Shown: positions 29,901-40,329 of the stretch, in pieces | How the letters are laid out: every line of letters starts with the position of its first letter | Numbering within the stretch: the first letter of the stretch is position 1 | Assembly (NCBI GenBank): GCA_001695595.3 | Contig: MBPM02000037.1 | Location: 310,001 to 374,000 of the forward strand | Reading direction: 5' to 3' | Source: Plasmopara viticola | Taxonomy: Eukaryota > Oomycota > Peronosporomycetes > Peronosporales > Peronosporaceae | Length of the DNA: 64,000 bases | Made by a program: the position numbers and the translations under genes | Notes under the pieces: generated by a model | What the model was told of the DNA's origin: nothing | The model's input: the letters and a program-made list of their open reading frames with translations, nothing else | Databases searched by the model: none

Positions 29901-32900
29901 CGATACGAAAACATTTAGCGGTGCTGTAGAAACATGCACCAGGAGATTTGTCAGCATAAAATACCTAAGCAAACACATAGTCTGGAATTGCCGGACGAGA
30001 AAACTCGTTTAGTGCCGTTTGCGACAAGTTCGACTATTCTTTTAATTACACTTTAATGCAACTTTATTGACACGGTCATGAGAAAGTCGTCTCAAATAAC
30101 TTAGCTAGATTGAAGCCACCATTCTGGGTATCACAAGATAACTTGTCATGGTGTACAAGGCCGTGGAATATCGATTGCATCTTTTACGTTTTAAATGCTT
30201 TTGGTGCTTACAAACCATACACGCTTGTCTAAAAATAAGATAGCATGATTAGAGCTGATAACAGAATATAAATCTCGCATTAAAGCTCAACCCATTTAAC
30301 CTCAATGCACTTGTCGAAACACTTCCGCGCGGAACAGTTTAAGAGCCAGCCTTCATCAGAAGTCCAGAAGCTCTGTAAACGTCAGGCCTTCAATACGGAT
30401 GCAATTTTTGAGTCTTTAGTGCGACTTTTTTCTCGGGATAAGTTCCCAAGTACGAGTGAACTTCTATTGACAGCGGCGTAGTTGTACCGCTATAAGTAGT
30501 CAGACGGTCTGCTTCACTATAAAATGGGTCCTTTTGAGTCGTTATGAGTAGCCAGCAAAGACGTGAAGTTCAATGTACATTTGGTGGCCAGCGATGCTCC
30601 AAAGATGGTCATTTGGCCCAAAAAATGATTCTTTTGGTGTGAACCACGTATCGAAAAGCTCACATGAATTAGCGGGATCTAAGATATGAGGCCTAGCAAG
30701 GGCTCAAATTTGCGGCTCATACGTCGACTACTATTCAAAGCCTGCCATTACCGGTAGGCTGTTAAACACTTAATTTGGCTTGTAAGAAGTTGATGGATTT
30801 GGTGCCTGCTCCAGCCAGTATTATTATAAACGAAGTATCATCTCTTTTCGGATACGATGGTGTTGAAAAAAATTCTAAATTGCTTATACGGTTTTTATGA
30901 ACTCGCATGCTAGTGTAGGGTTGGACAAAAAGAGTCAATTGTGTACACCAGGCAGTATCTGCATCAAGCAAGCTATCATTGATTACCTTATCACTCAAAA
31001 ATATATCTAACGTATTTACTGGCTTTAGGTTTAACTGTATAAGAAGTTGAGATAGTTTTTAATCTTGTGTGTTTTAACAAGCACAACTTTTCCGAAAAGA
31101 GTGGGAAATGGGTCTCGAATATTCTTTTTTCCTCGGGTTCCCAATTAAATTCCGCTTCTTCGTGAGAAAACTGTTTGAATTTCTTAGACGTTAGCCTAAC
31201 GTAATTGCAAAATGTTGAACATGATTTTAACCGCAAAAAAAAAAAAACACACACACACAAAAGCGTTCGATTAGCCGTATGAGAGAAAGATCGAATCTGT
31301 TGTAAGAAGCGCCACGGAATCACTCGCCTGGGTTTCTTCCTACTAAAGCTGCGAAGAGATTGATAGTCAATGACAACATTGCTTAAAAGGTGTCCTTGTC
31401 TGGGAAAAAGTATTAGATGTGTCGTCGAACTTACCGGGCATGTGATATATAACTGGTTGTTAGGACGGAAGATTCATAACTTTTCCTGAGGGTCAAACCC
31501 CAGCCAAGAATGCAATCAAACAATATTAAAAATTTGAAAGGCAAGGGTGCGACAACCCTCGGCTTTTATTACGAGTAAAACTCTGACCAAACCCGATATC
31601 TAAATGAGCAATGACCTTTGGTGCCGAATATTGACGCAACTCGCCGTCTAGTTAGAGGTCCGCTTACTATTGGACGAAGTGAAATCGGAGGACATATTTG
31701 ATGGGAATATCCTTTACCCACTAAGGGGCATGCCGCCGAGTACAATGTTCATTCCACGGAGGCTCTTTTAAGGCCGCTTTTTGCATGGCGTGTATGGTGC
31801 AAAAAGTGTCACTGATTAAGCTTTTGGAGCTATGCGCGTGTTTTTAGCGTCACATCAAACCTCGCGTCTCGCTCTAGAACTCTCTAAGGTATATTTAAGC
31901 GTTGTGGCTCGGACCTAGCTTACAGAAATTTTCGAATACCTTTAGGAACTGATACCACCACGACTCACTTTGGGGGCACTGGTTGGAGGTGAGAGAGTTT
32001 TTCCCCTAGTCATGTCGCGTGCACAAGAGGGATATCTAAGTTTTTGTGTTTCATTTGAGTACTTAGGCCATGATCATCAAAGTTTGTTTCGGGCTCGAAT
32101 ATTTCTACTCTCGAGGCATTTGACGAAAAAGTGGGCTCCTATCCATATGTTCATTAAGCTTTCCTATGCTTGTTTGCATGAACATCATTCCTTCTCACGC
32201 TATTCTGCCTCATTTGTGGATCGATCACTTTCGCCAAACCTTTCCACTAAGCACTGTCAAAACGACCAACTTCTTATCTCAATCTTCTTCTGGTATGGAA
32301 AGGTAATGCATAGCGAGGCAGACAATGCAAATAGTGCTATCTCGTGACGATTGGTGTCGGGTTATGTCAAAAACCTGTTTGATGTCTGACTTATAACGTG
32401 GAAATGTCTACACACGATTGCAATGACACTTTTAAGAGTGCGTGGTCCCAGAACTAATTATTCAAAAGCATTACACGACTAGCAAGCGACATTTGTGGTA
32501 GTGAGATTGGGAAAGCTGAAGAATCTCATGACAAAACATCACTCCTAAAATTATATAAATATTACATGGGACGGGACCGCACAACACCTTGTACACAGAA
32601 GGCGTGCAGAAAGATACACGATCTCCATCTCCAATCTCAAGGGATCAAAGGGTGCAATAAAATGCTATGAAATGTATAATACAAACGTATTTTAGACCCA
32701 TCTTAAGCTATAAAGAACCTAATGAAGTTATCTCATACAGGTAGGGTAGGGAGCCTAGTGTGCACCGGATACTACTATTCGTTCAAGGATTTTTTTTAAG
32801 GAAAGCCAACTTTTTAATACACAAACATGGCCGAATGTAAAGACCAATGACGTCATCTCCCACAAGGACATGGATCGCATTAAGCCAGAAAAGTAAGAGT

Positions 32901-32959
32901 GTTATCGATTACTTTTCTGAGCTTTCTTTGGTTCTAAATGCTATCAAAAAGCGGCAAAG
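26907..32959. other. Gene-poor region with decayed coding-like stretches
   Basis: No intact gene is supported. A 97-codon ATG frame on the minus strand (26929-27222) has no recognisable domain. At 27905-28102 a 65-codon frame contains F-L-Q-S-S-G-R-S-D-E-K-G, vaguely like an RxLR-EER leader but without a signal peptide. At about 30305-30480 a plus-strand frame is open for 58 codons and then reaches stops. Microsatellite A/CA runs lie at 31231-31259. Confidence 0.4.
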
Positions 32960-33760
32960 ATGACAGCAATTGGTCGGATTATATAGTGATGATCAAGTCA
33001 TATTCAAGAAAGTTGCTCCAGCTTTCATAATATTTTCCACAACAAAACCGGCGTCCGTCTCGAAGGTGGCGCTTATTACAAAGACTGCGCCGTAGGCAAT
33101 GCGACAGAATTGATTTGCCCGCAAAAGGGTCATCCGGGTATGGAAGGCATCAAATTGCATCACAGTAAAAAAAGCGTGCATTTTTTTCCCTTTGCCCAAT
33201 GATATGTCGACAGCTCCGTCTTTCGTCGATAAAAAACTGGAAGCTGTAAGGGTTTAAGGAAGTTTAAGCCGTTAGCACATTCTTTTCGGAGTACCTTTGC
33301 TTGTTTGGATGAAATGTCCATGGCGAAGAGTGTTTAAACCTACAACGCCGAGAAAATAGCTGAAATGGTGGTCGAGCGATTCAACGAAGATATTAACTTC
33401 ACGGTGCTATCAAGTATAGCGGTCTATTAAAACAACAGAAAGGCATTAAAGGACCAAACTAGAGTTCCAATCAAAGAGGATTTGTTTGATCTGCAATATT
33501 AGTTGGCAATCAATGTACTCTTACAAGATTCACCTTCGGTGTTATCTCCTGATGAAGGTGTACGTCGTGAAATTGATTTTTTTTAGAGCCCACTTCTGCG
33601 AGGCTGCACAGTGTCAAGTCATGACTTGAAATGGACTAGAAAAATGAGTTGGAGAGTGTGTAAAAAGCGAGGAATGAAAGTGGCTCTATCAAATAAGCCG
33701 TGTGACGTCGTGAAAAGCCAGAGAAAGGTTCAAGGCCTCTTATTATGAACTGTCGTTCTA
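32960..33760 (+). pseudogene. Unidentified decayed coding sequence
   Basis: Protein-like sequence runs through all three plus frames with frequent stops and shifts. Examples are E-G-G-A-Y-Y-K-D-C-A-V-G-N-A (near 33070), A-P-S-F-V-D-K-K-L-E-A (near 33215), E-K-I-A-E-M-V-V-E-R-F-N-E-D (near 33350) and S-V-L-S-P-D-E-G-V-R-R-E-I-D-F-F (near 33540). Low-complexity bias does not explain it, so it looks like one long gene that has lost function. The family is not recognised. Confidence 0.35.
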
Positions 33761-34815
33761 CTCCAATAATGAAAATGTCAAATAGCGTGTCTAGCCAAAC
33801 GCAGCTGGTGTTCGGGCACATGCACTAATGATGAGCTGCAGAACAACATGACAAGTTATATAATTTATTGTACACTCGACCGAATCGACGAGTACAATTA
33901 ACCTTTTGATGCCAAAGTGTGCCATACCACAGTAGCAATTTGAGAAATTTGCTCTCGGATTTGTTGATCATACACCAAGGTCTAGTATATGTGCCTATGA
34001 CATTTGATGATCTGATGACTTTGTTGTTCAAGCCAAAACGGCGAACACACGAACAAACTTTGGAGGCATTTAACATATATCCAATTAAAACACAGGCAGA
34101 CGGATGTAAAAGATCAACAATGTTCACGTTAAAAAAGTGCTTGAATGCATGAGCGCAAATAAGCAAGAGCTATTACAGACAAATTTATCATTGGTGTGGA
34201 GGACACTTCCTACACTGAAAACCTATTGACAGCATGGGCTTTGGTCAGAATCAGCTATGCCTAAGTCATCGTAAAATTTTCCATTTCAGTGGGCTAGAAA
34301 ATATTAAAAGAGTTAACTTGATTTGATCTGTTACTTGCACAAGGATAGTGCAAGCTTCACAGAAGTTGCTAAGCAGCTTTTCGACCTATCTATTAAGACA
34401 AGTGGACTCAGAACAGACTTAAGAAACCCAACACCAAGCGGCAATCAAAAAGATAGACTTCATACAAATAAGAACTGAGAAATTGTGAATGCTATCAAGT
34501 GATGCTTACGGTTTGGGGATATATGCCGCTAAATTTATATCTCAAACTTGCGGGATCGTTATTTCTCAACGCAAATTGCGCTGTTCGTGATTGAGGTTTC
34601 GCTTGTCGAAGACAAACCGCCTTGCCCCTACCACCTTTGCTGACCACATTGCGACTAATAAGCTCACCGATGTTGCCGTGGCGTTATAACTACATCGTGT
34701 TTAGCATGAAGAGGAGAAAAGGCGGTCGCGTTGATTTAGCCAAAACGGCTCACCAATACTTAAGAAATGGGCCTTTTACCTATTGAATTGCTACTTGCGT
34801 CCTGAACCTGAGGTA
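33761..34815. other. Intergenic up to Copia element 2
   Basis: A 77-codon frame at 33919-34152 and a fragment near 34500 are open, but no domain is seen. It may continue the decayed sequence at 32960-33760. Confidence 0.35.
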
Positions 34816-34820
34816 GTATT

Positions 34821-35022
34821 TGTTGAAAAGATGGCAAAAACCGAAGTTAATATATTTAGGTCCTTAATTCGCTATTCTATGCTACCTCTAAGCCTGTCTT
34901 TCAAGGTCCTTCTAGAAGCTTCTGAATGTAACCTTATTTATCCAGACATATAAATGACTCCCATTATGTTTGTAATCAGCATCCGTAATCATCCACATGC
35001 ATTCAGCGGTGTAAGCTTTACA
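34821..35022 (-). repeat. 3' LTR of Copia element 2
   Basis: On the plus strand TGTTGAAAAG...GCTTTACA, i.e. TG...CA ends with AACA on the minus strand. Aligns without gaps to 39150-39351. Confidence 0.9.
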
Positions 35023-35105
35023 CTCCCACTCACCGCGAATGTTGAGTATGCTGTGTCGCTAACTTGGTCTTGATGCCGGTTGTCTCTCGCAGAAACTTGA
35101 GCATC

Positions 35106-36580
35106 TTAGTTCCAAGCGCCTTGGTTAGCATATACTCTTCGTATCAATGTAGCCAATCTTGAGTACTCCATGCTGAACGTTCTCCCGAATAAAGTGATGT
35201 CTGATATCCACGTGCTTTGTACGCGCGTGGTAGCTCGCGTTGTTGCCAAAGCTATCGCATCTTGATTGTCTTCCCATATTTGCGTACCTCCCACTTGTAC
35301 TTGACCCATGTCCTTGAGTATTGCACGCGTCCAAAGAACTTCTTGTGTGCACAAGCTTAGCGCCATATACTCTGCTTCTGCGGAACTTAATGCGACGGTT
35401 CTCTGTTACTTGTACTTGAACACAACCGGAGCTTTTCCAATGTTGATCAGCACACCTGAGACAGACCGTCTGTTATCGGTGTCGCTACCCCAGTCAGCAT
35501 CCGAAAAAGCTTCAACGATCACCTTTCCAGTTCCTCTTTGGTAAAGGATCTCATGATGACGTGTCGAATTTAAGTGGCAATACACGAATTGCCGCGTTTC
35601 AATGTGGTAACCCCGGATTCTCGAGTAATCGAGACAGTTGTGTCACGATGTAAGCGATGTCCGGCCGAGTGCAAGTTGTAACATATAGCAGACATCCAAT
35701 TAGTGAGCGATTTGGTCTTGACCGCATCTCTGAACATTCAGCTTCTGTACTTGATGACTGTGACTTTGACAGCTTGAGACCGGACGGACACGGATTGTCG
35801 ACGTTCTTGGCGTTGTTCTGTTCAAATCGCTTAGCCACGTCGCTAATGTAGCGTGTTTGCTTGATCATTAGTGTGCAAGCTGTCATTTCGTGGTCGATCT
35901 CCATGCCCATAATGAACTTCGCCTTACTGAAATCGTTCATGTTGTAAACACCTTTTAGTGTCTTCTTGACCTCTAGAATCTCGTCGCTCGTCTTGGCTGC
36001 AACGATCATATCATCGACATAAAGACATGTGTACACAAAACTTTTTTCCACTTTCTTCACGTAGACGCATTGATCCGCTCCACAACTTTTAAAATTGTTT
36101 TTCTTGAAGACATGGCTGATCGTCTTGTTCCAAGCGCTTGCAGCTTGCTTGAGTCCATATATAGCTTTGTTCAGCTGACACGCAAATCCTCGAGCTCCCT
36201 TAACACCAATCGGAACTTCCAAGTGAAAACGATCCGATACGTCCAGCTGCTCTATTTTGTAGCCTAATACCTCACACACTGCGAGTACAACTCGAATTGA
36301 GTTCATGTTGTCCACTGGAGAGTAAGTCTCGAAGAAATCCACGCCGTATTTTTTGCTTCAAACCTTGAGCCACCAATCGTGCTTTGTAGCGCACAACACA
36401 TCCATTCTGGTCACGCGACTTAGCAAATACCCAGCGGCATCGAGTCGTACGTCCAATTGATTCTCGTAGAACGAGTGTCCATGTTTTGTTTTGGTGATGT
36501 GACTGTAATTCGGCGTCCATCGCTTGTCGCCACTGTTCTGCATTGTCACAAGACATTGCCTGTGCATACGTGGTAGGCAA
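35106..36580 (-). pseudogene. Copia 2 reverse transcriptase and RNase H
   Basis: The reverse transcriptase begins at about 36580 (Y-A-Q-A-M-S-C-D-N-A-E-Q-W), shifts frame near 36350 at an A run, then continues from 36342 to 35599. The catalytic box L-Y-V-D-D-M-I-V is intact, as is I-Y-G-L-K-Q-A-A-S-A-W-N-K. The segment corresponding to D-V-x-T-A-F-L-N is disrupted (D-V-S-D-R-F-H-L-E-V-P), removing sequence around the first catalytic aspartate. RNase H resumes at 35366 (T-Q-E-V-L-W) after damage at 35370-35598. Confidence 0.85.
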
Positions 36581-36599
36581 GTCTGATTCTTCACCAACA

Positions 36600-37117
36600 C
36601 TCCAGCGTAAGCAAGAATAGCTTCAGCTATAAGACCGTCTTCATCAATCCTTGCACGCTTTGAAGATGGTGGTCCTTCGCTTCCTTCCAGACTTCATCGG
36701 CATCTGATCCCTTCTCCGACAAAAACATTGGTTCATGTGTACGCCTTGAACGTTCCACTTGCGGGCGAAACACCAATCGATCTTCCTGTGCATCCAGTGA
36801 AGGAATTCTGTACTCTATTCGTTAAGAGTGTACTGAGGTCGGTAATCGAAGCATCTCGACCCTTGACTCATTTGTGTCGGACCCCTCCTCATTCATTGGA
36901 GCATCTGAAATTTCATCCTCTTCTTCATAGTTCATAGGTTCATCTTGATCTTGTTGGTGTTCTGTCGGCCCGGAAACTGCACTTTTATCGTTGTTTTTGG
37001 TTACGTGTATCACCTTTAGATTTTGGGCGGGTGAGTCTCATAAATGCCGCCCACTTCACGCTCGTCCAGCTTCACCGACCGTGATACTGATATCTTGTCT
37101 TTCTCCAAATCGTAAAC
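36600..37117 (-). pseudogene. Copia 2 integrase-RT linker
   Basis: Contains K-L-D-E-R-E-V-G-G-I-Y-E on the minus strand (about 37074-37039), matching element 1. A TAA and a frame shift follow, then an acidic stretch (37013-36822). No catalytic motif. Confidence 0.6.
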
Positions 37118-37882
37118 TTAGTATCCCTTGGTGTCTTCGGCATAGCCAAGGAACATGCACTTGAAGCGTTTGGCTTCGAGCTTCGTCATCTTCACTTGGT
37201 CAACGTGAGCATATCCATGAGACCCAAACACCCTAAGATGATCCATCCGAGTCTTCATCTTAAATGCCACTTCATATGGGATGTTGTTTGGGTGCATTGT
37301 ATTAGGAGAGCGGTTGATCAGGTGCACCCCAGTGCTTACTGCCTCTGACCACCAACATGTCGGAATACACTTGTAGTGTAGCATGCTCCGTGCCTTTCCC
37401 AAAATCGTGCGGTTCATTCGTTCTGCAATTCCGTTTTGGTGGGGACTGCAAGGAACTGTACGCTGATGAATGATGCCGTTCCGTTGACATAAGCCCGTAA
37501 CTGTCGTGTTGACAAACTCCGATCCGTTGTCCGAACCAAGACACTTGATACAGGTTCCCCATTGATTCTCATGCAGTGCTTTGAACATCTTGATCTTGTC
37601 GGCAACTTCACTTTTCTTTGCCAGAAAGTAAGCCACCACATATCGTGAATAATCATCCACATACGTCAAAATAGATTTAGCATCTTCTTTCGAAAGTGTC
37701 TTCATGGGTCCCATCACGTCTATGTGAACTAATTCCAATACGCGTGATGTCTTTGTCATGGAGCATCCTGAAAATGCTTTGATCGTCTGCTTGCCCTTCA
37801 TGCATCCACCACACGGGGTCTTGATACCTTGTTTTAGCGCAGGAATAACTTCTGTGGATCGCATAGTCTTCATTAAAACGTC
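37118..37882 (-). pseudogene. Copia 2 integrase
   Basis: Zinc region C-G-G-C-M-K-G-K and the DDE core are preserved: I-D-V-M-G (D), G-S-D-N-G-S-E-F (D), N-G-I-A-E-R (E). The frame is the same as the upstream Gag-protease frame, separated from it only by a TAG at 37883-37885, and ends at a TAA after G-Y near 37118. Confidence 0.85.
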
Positions 37883-38578
37883 CTAGCTTGGATAGCCCGT
37901 ACGAGCGTGCCATAACTCCCACTGACTATCAGCTCCCGAGTATTGCATCGGTCGTGCCTCCTCTTGCTGACAATCCAGTGGGTAAGCTTTCCCATTTCTT
38001 GTCCTAGTTGCCAAAGCTTCGTTCTTGTCCCAAATGATGCACGAAGCACGCTGAAATTCCACACTTAGTCCACGTTCGGCAAGCTTTCCCACCGACAGTA
38101 GACGTCTGTCAAGTCCAGGGAAAAGCAGCACTTCCATCATCGATATGCGTCTTCCATCTAAGCCGATAAGCTTCACCGTTCCATCTCCTTCGACGCGTAA
38201 CTTCCTGGCGTCTGAAATTGTTACCTTGACGTCGACTTTAAGTTGCTTGAAGTCGATCAAGTCACTTCGGTGAGGGGTCATGTGTGATGTCGCACCACTG
38301 TCGATCATCCAGCTTACTGATTGCTCATCTCCCACAGCAAACACTGCATCATTACCGCTAGAACGGTTTCTGGAACGGTTGTCAGCAGCTGAGCAGTTCA
38401 GTTTCATATGACCAGTCTGGTCACAATTGAAGCATTTTCCCCGAAAACCGCCGCCCTTGCGTGGCGCGTAATTCTTGCGGCCTTTTCCTCGTCTGCCCTT
38501 GATCCGTCCATGATTGTCTATGGCTCGAAACGCTTTCTCACTTGCTTCCTTCTTCTGTAGTCTGTCTGACTCCTCCAA
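37883..38578 (-). pseudogene. gag: Copia 2 Gag C-terminus and protease
   Basis: Zinc knuckle CFNCDQTGHMKLNC, the protease motif I-D-S-G-A-T-S-H-M-T-P-H-R, then W-E-L-W-H-A-R of the pre-integrase. A frameshift near 38580 separates it from the Gag N-terminus. Confidence 0.85.
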
Positions 38579-38586
38579 CAGCTTCT

Positions 38587-39101
38587 CTAGCTCACTTCGA
38601 TCAGAGTGATGTCCGTGGCGTTCTCCAGGATAGAAGATATTATCTCATATTCCGCCGGCAAGCTGCTCAGAAGCACCACTAGCTGTCTTGATTCATCCAC
38701 CGGCTCTCCCGTCGTCTGGAGTCCCACGACCAGCTCATCGAACGCGTCCAAATGTTCCACCATGCGAGTGCCACTCTCTACCTTAACCTCATGAAAGGGC
38801 CGTGTCATCATGACACGATTGTGTAGGGTGGAACGATTGTAGAAATCGCGAAGGGTTCCCATGCCTCTAAGGTTCGAGTAGCATACCGAATCTGTGTCTG
38901 GTGTTGAATCCCGACGGCCTGGGCAATTACACCCAATGCCTTGGCGTCATTCAAGGGCCACGTCTCTGTTATTTCGTTCTCGTCCTTCGCACCCATAATG
39001 TGCCCCAGAAGCCCTTTTCATGCGAGGGCCATCCTCATGTTGAACTTCAAATGGCAGTAACTACCATCTCCTAGGAGGACTTCGGTGCGCTTAGTAGTCA
39101 T
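38587..39101 (-). pseudogene. gag: Copia 2 Gag N-terminus
   Basis: Begins at ATG 39101 (M-T-T-K-R-T-E-V-L-L), aligned with the Gag start of element 1. A TGA interrupts M-R-M-A-L-A (element 1 has an Arg codon there). A 1-bp loss near 38865 shifts the frame into G-T-L-R-D-F-Y-N-R, which runs to 38587. Confidence 0.8.
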
Positions 39102-39136
39102 GGCGGTGAAGGTGTGGTGGATCGAGGCTGTTGTTT

Positions 39137-39149
39137 GCGGCTGTTTACC
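39137..39149 (-). promoter_or_regulatory. Primer-binding site of Copia element 2
   Basis: On the minus strand GGTAAACAGCCGC follows the 5' LTR. It matches the element 1 site with one change and hence the tRNA-Asn anticodon arm at 11 of 12 positions. Confidence 0.5.
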
Positions 39150-39351
39150 TGTTGGAAAGATGGCAAAAACCGACGTGAATATATTTAGAACCTTAGTTCG
39201 CTATTCTGTGCTACCTCTAAGCCTGTCTTTCTATATCCTTCTCGAAGCTTCTCAATGTAATTTTATTTATCTAGACCAATAAACGACTCCCATTATGTCC
39301 GTAATCAGCATCCGTAATCATCCACATGCATTCAGCGGTGTAAACTTAATG
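39150..39351 (-). repeat. 5' LTR of Copia element 2
   Basis: Plus-strand start TGTTGGAAAG; ends ...AAACTTAATG, with the terminal CA lost. Same 202-bp length as its partner. Confidence 0.88.
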
Positions 39352-39356
39352 ATATT

Positions 39357-40002
39357 GACATATATATATTAAGACTCGATCGATCAAAGTGATCACAATA
39401 CATTTGTGTAGGTAGTACATCTCTGACTTGCCTGCGAAACAACTCTCGTTGTAGTCATCATATTCATTAATGTTTTTACTGACTGGTGTCTGAAAAGCGT
39501 GGCATCAACGCTGAAATGAGAGAAGAGACTTGACTGGGGGTAAAATTATGTCATAACTTTTGCTAATGTGTAACTTATCTGCCTTTTTGAGGCTCACGCA
39601 ATATTATATGGTAATTAGCGCATTTTTGTTCTTGCGGTCGACCCATTTGCAGCTTAACTAAATGCTGGTGTCGGTAGTCGTGTCGATTGAGACGTAAAAA
39701 TATAGATGGAAAACGCAGTAAGTGTTACTTATAACTTTTCATATATAAGTTCGAGTAATTGACTACTTTTTTATGCCTTGATGAAACACTGGTATGGCTA
39801 GTAAATTTTGGCACTCAACCCGCTCTTATACCACTCCATCCCGCTTTTTGGGAGGCGGGATTACACAGCACCTTGTGCAAAGAAGTCGTGCAGGACAAGC
39901 CGCTAATCACTATCTTTGGTCTTAGGGTATCGAAGATTGCAAAAGTAGTCCAAAGTAAAACTAGTTCTTTCCAAACAATATGTATATTTTATTGTACTGC
40001 CT
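39357..40002. other. Intergenic between Copia 2 and ABC transporter 2
   Basis: Holds a weak repeat: about 39843-39900 resembles 32570-32625 ('cacagcaccttgtgcaaag' versus a related sequence there). A 99-codon frame at 39759-40058 starts only with TTG. Confidence 0.4.
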
Positions 40003-40256
40003 TCAATTTGCAACGACAATTAGCATCTCAAAATCTCTCGAAAAAAAAGATAGTATGAATACTGGTAGGGTGCCTGTTAACCACCATTTCTTTTCATAGG
40101 AAGCCAGGATTTGGCTTTCTGTAACATCGTTCTCCACCACGTCCAACATGAAAGAAACAATTTCGGGTGGTAGCATCCGTCCCAAAATGTGCTTTGGATA
40201 AATACCAAAGGAAATCTGTAGTTCTATAAATAAATAGATGTCTTTGTCCGCTAATT
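40003..40256 (-). pseudogene. Unidentified coding-like fragment
   Basis: About 82 codons open on the minus strand, with balanced helix-like composition (P-P-E-I-V-S-F-M-L-D-V-V-E-N-D-V-T-E) but no good start. It lies just downstream of the ABC gene on the same strand. It could be an old effector-like or transposon fragment; no family recognised. Confidence 0.25.
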
Positions 40257-40329
40257 CGAGTTCACAAAATCATTATGAAGGTTTTTGCTTTCAATTATTA
40301 CACTTCGATTAACTTAATTGTACCATAAT

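Larger units (their letters stand above)
34821..39351 (-). mobile_element. Ty1/Copia LTR retrotransposon 2
   Basis: A 4531-bp minus-strand Copia element with 202-bp LTRs at 34821-35022 (3' LTR) and 39150-39351 (5' LTR). Flanks GTATT (34816-34820) and ATATT (39352-39356) fit a 5-bp target duplication with one change. The polypurine tract (gagtgggag on the minus strand, just right of 35022) is shared with element 1. Gag-Pol is of the same lineage as element 1 but clearly a different family; the LTR sequences are unrelated. LTRs differ at about 12% of positions by eye, so it is older than element 1. Many stops and frameshifts. Confidence 0.93.

Noticed and set aside
31970..32347. 125-codon plus-strand open frame
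   Set aside because: It begins with TTG, has no upstream ATG, promoter motif or domain, and neighbouring frames are equally open.
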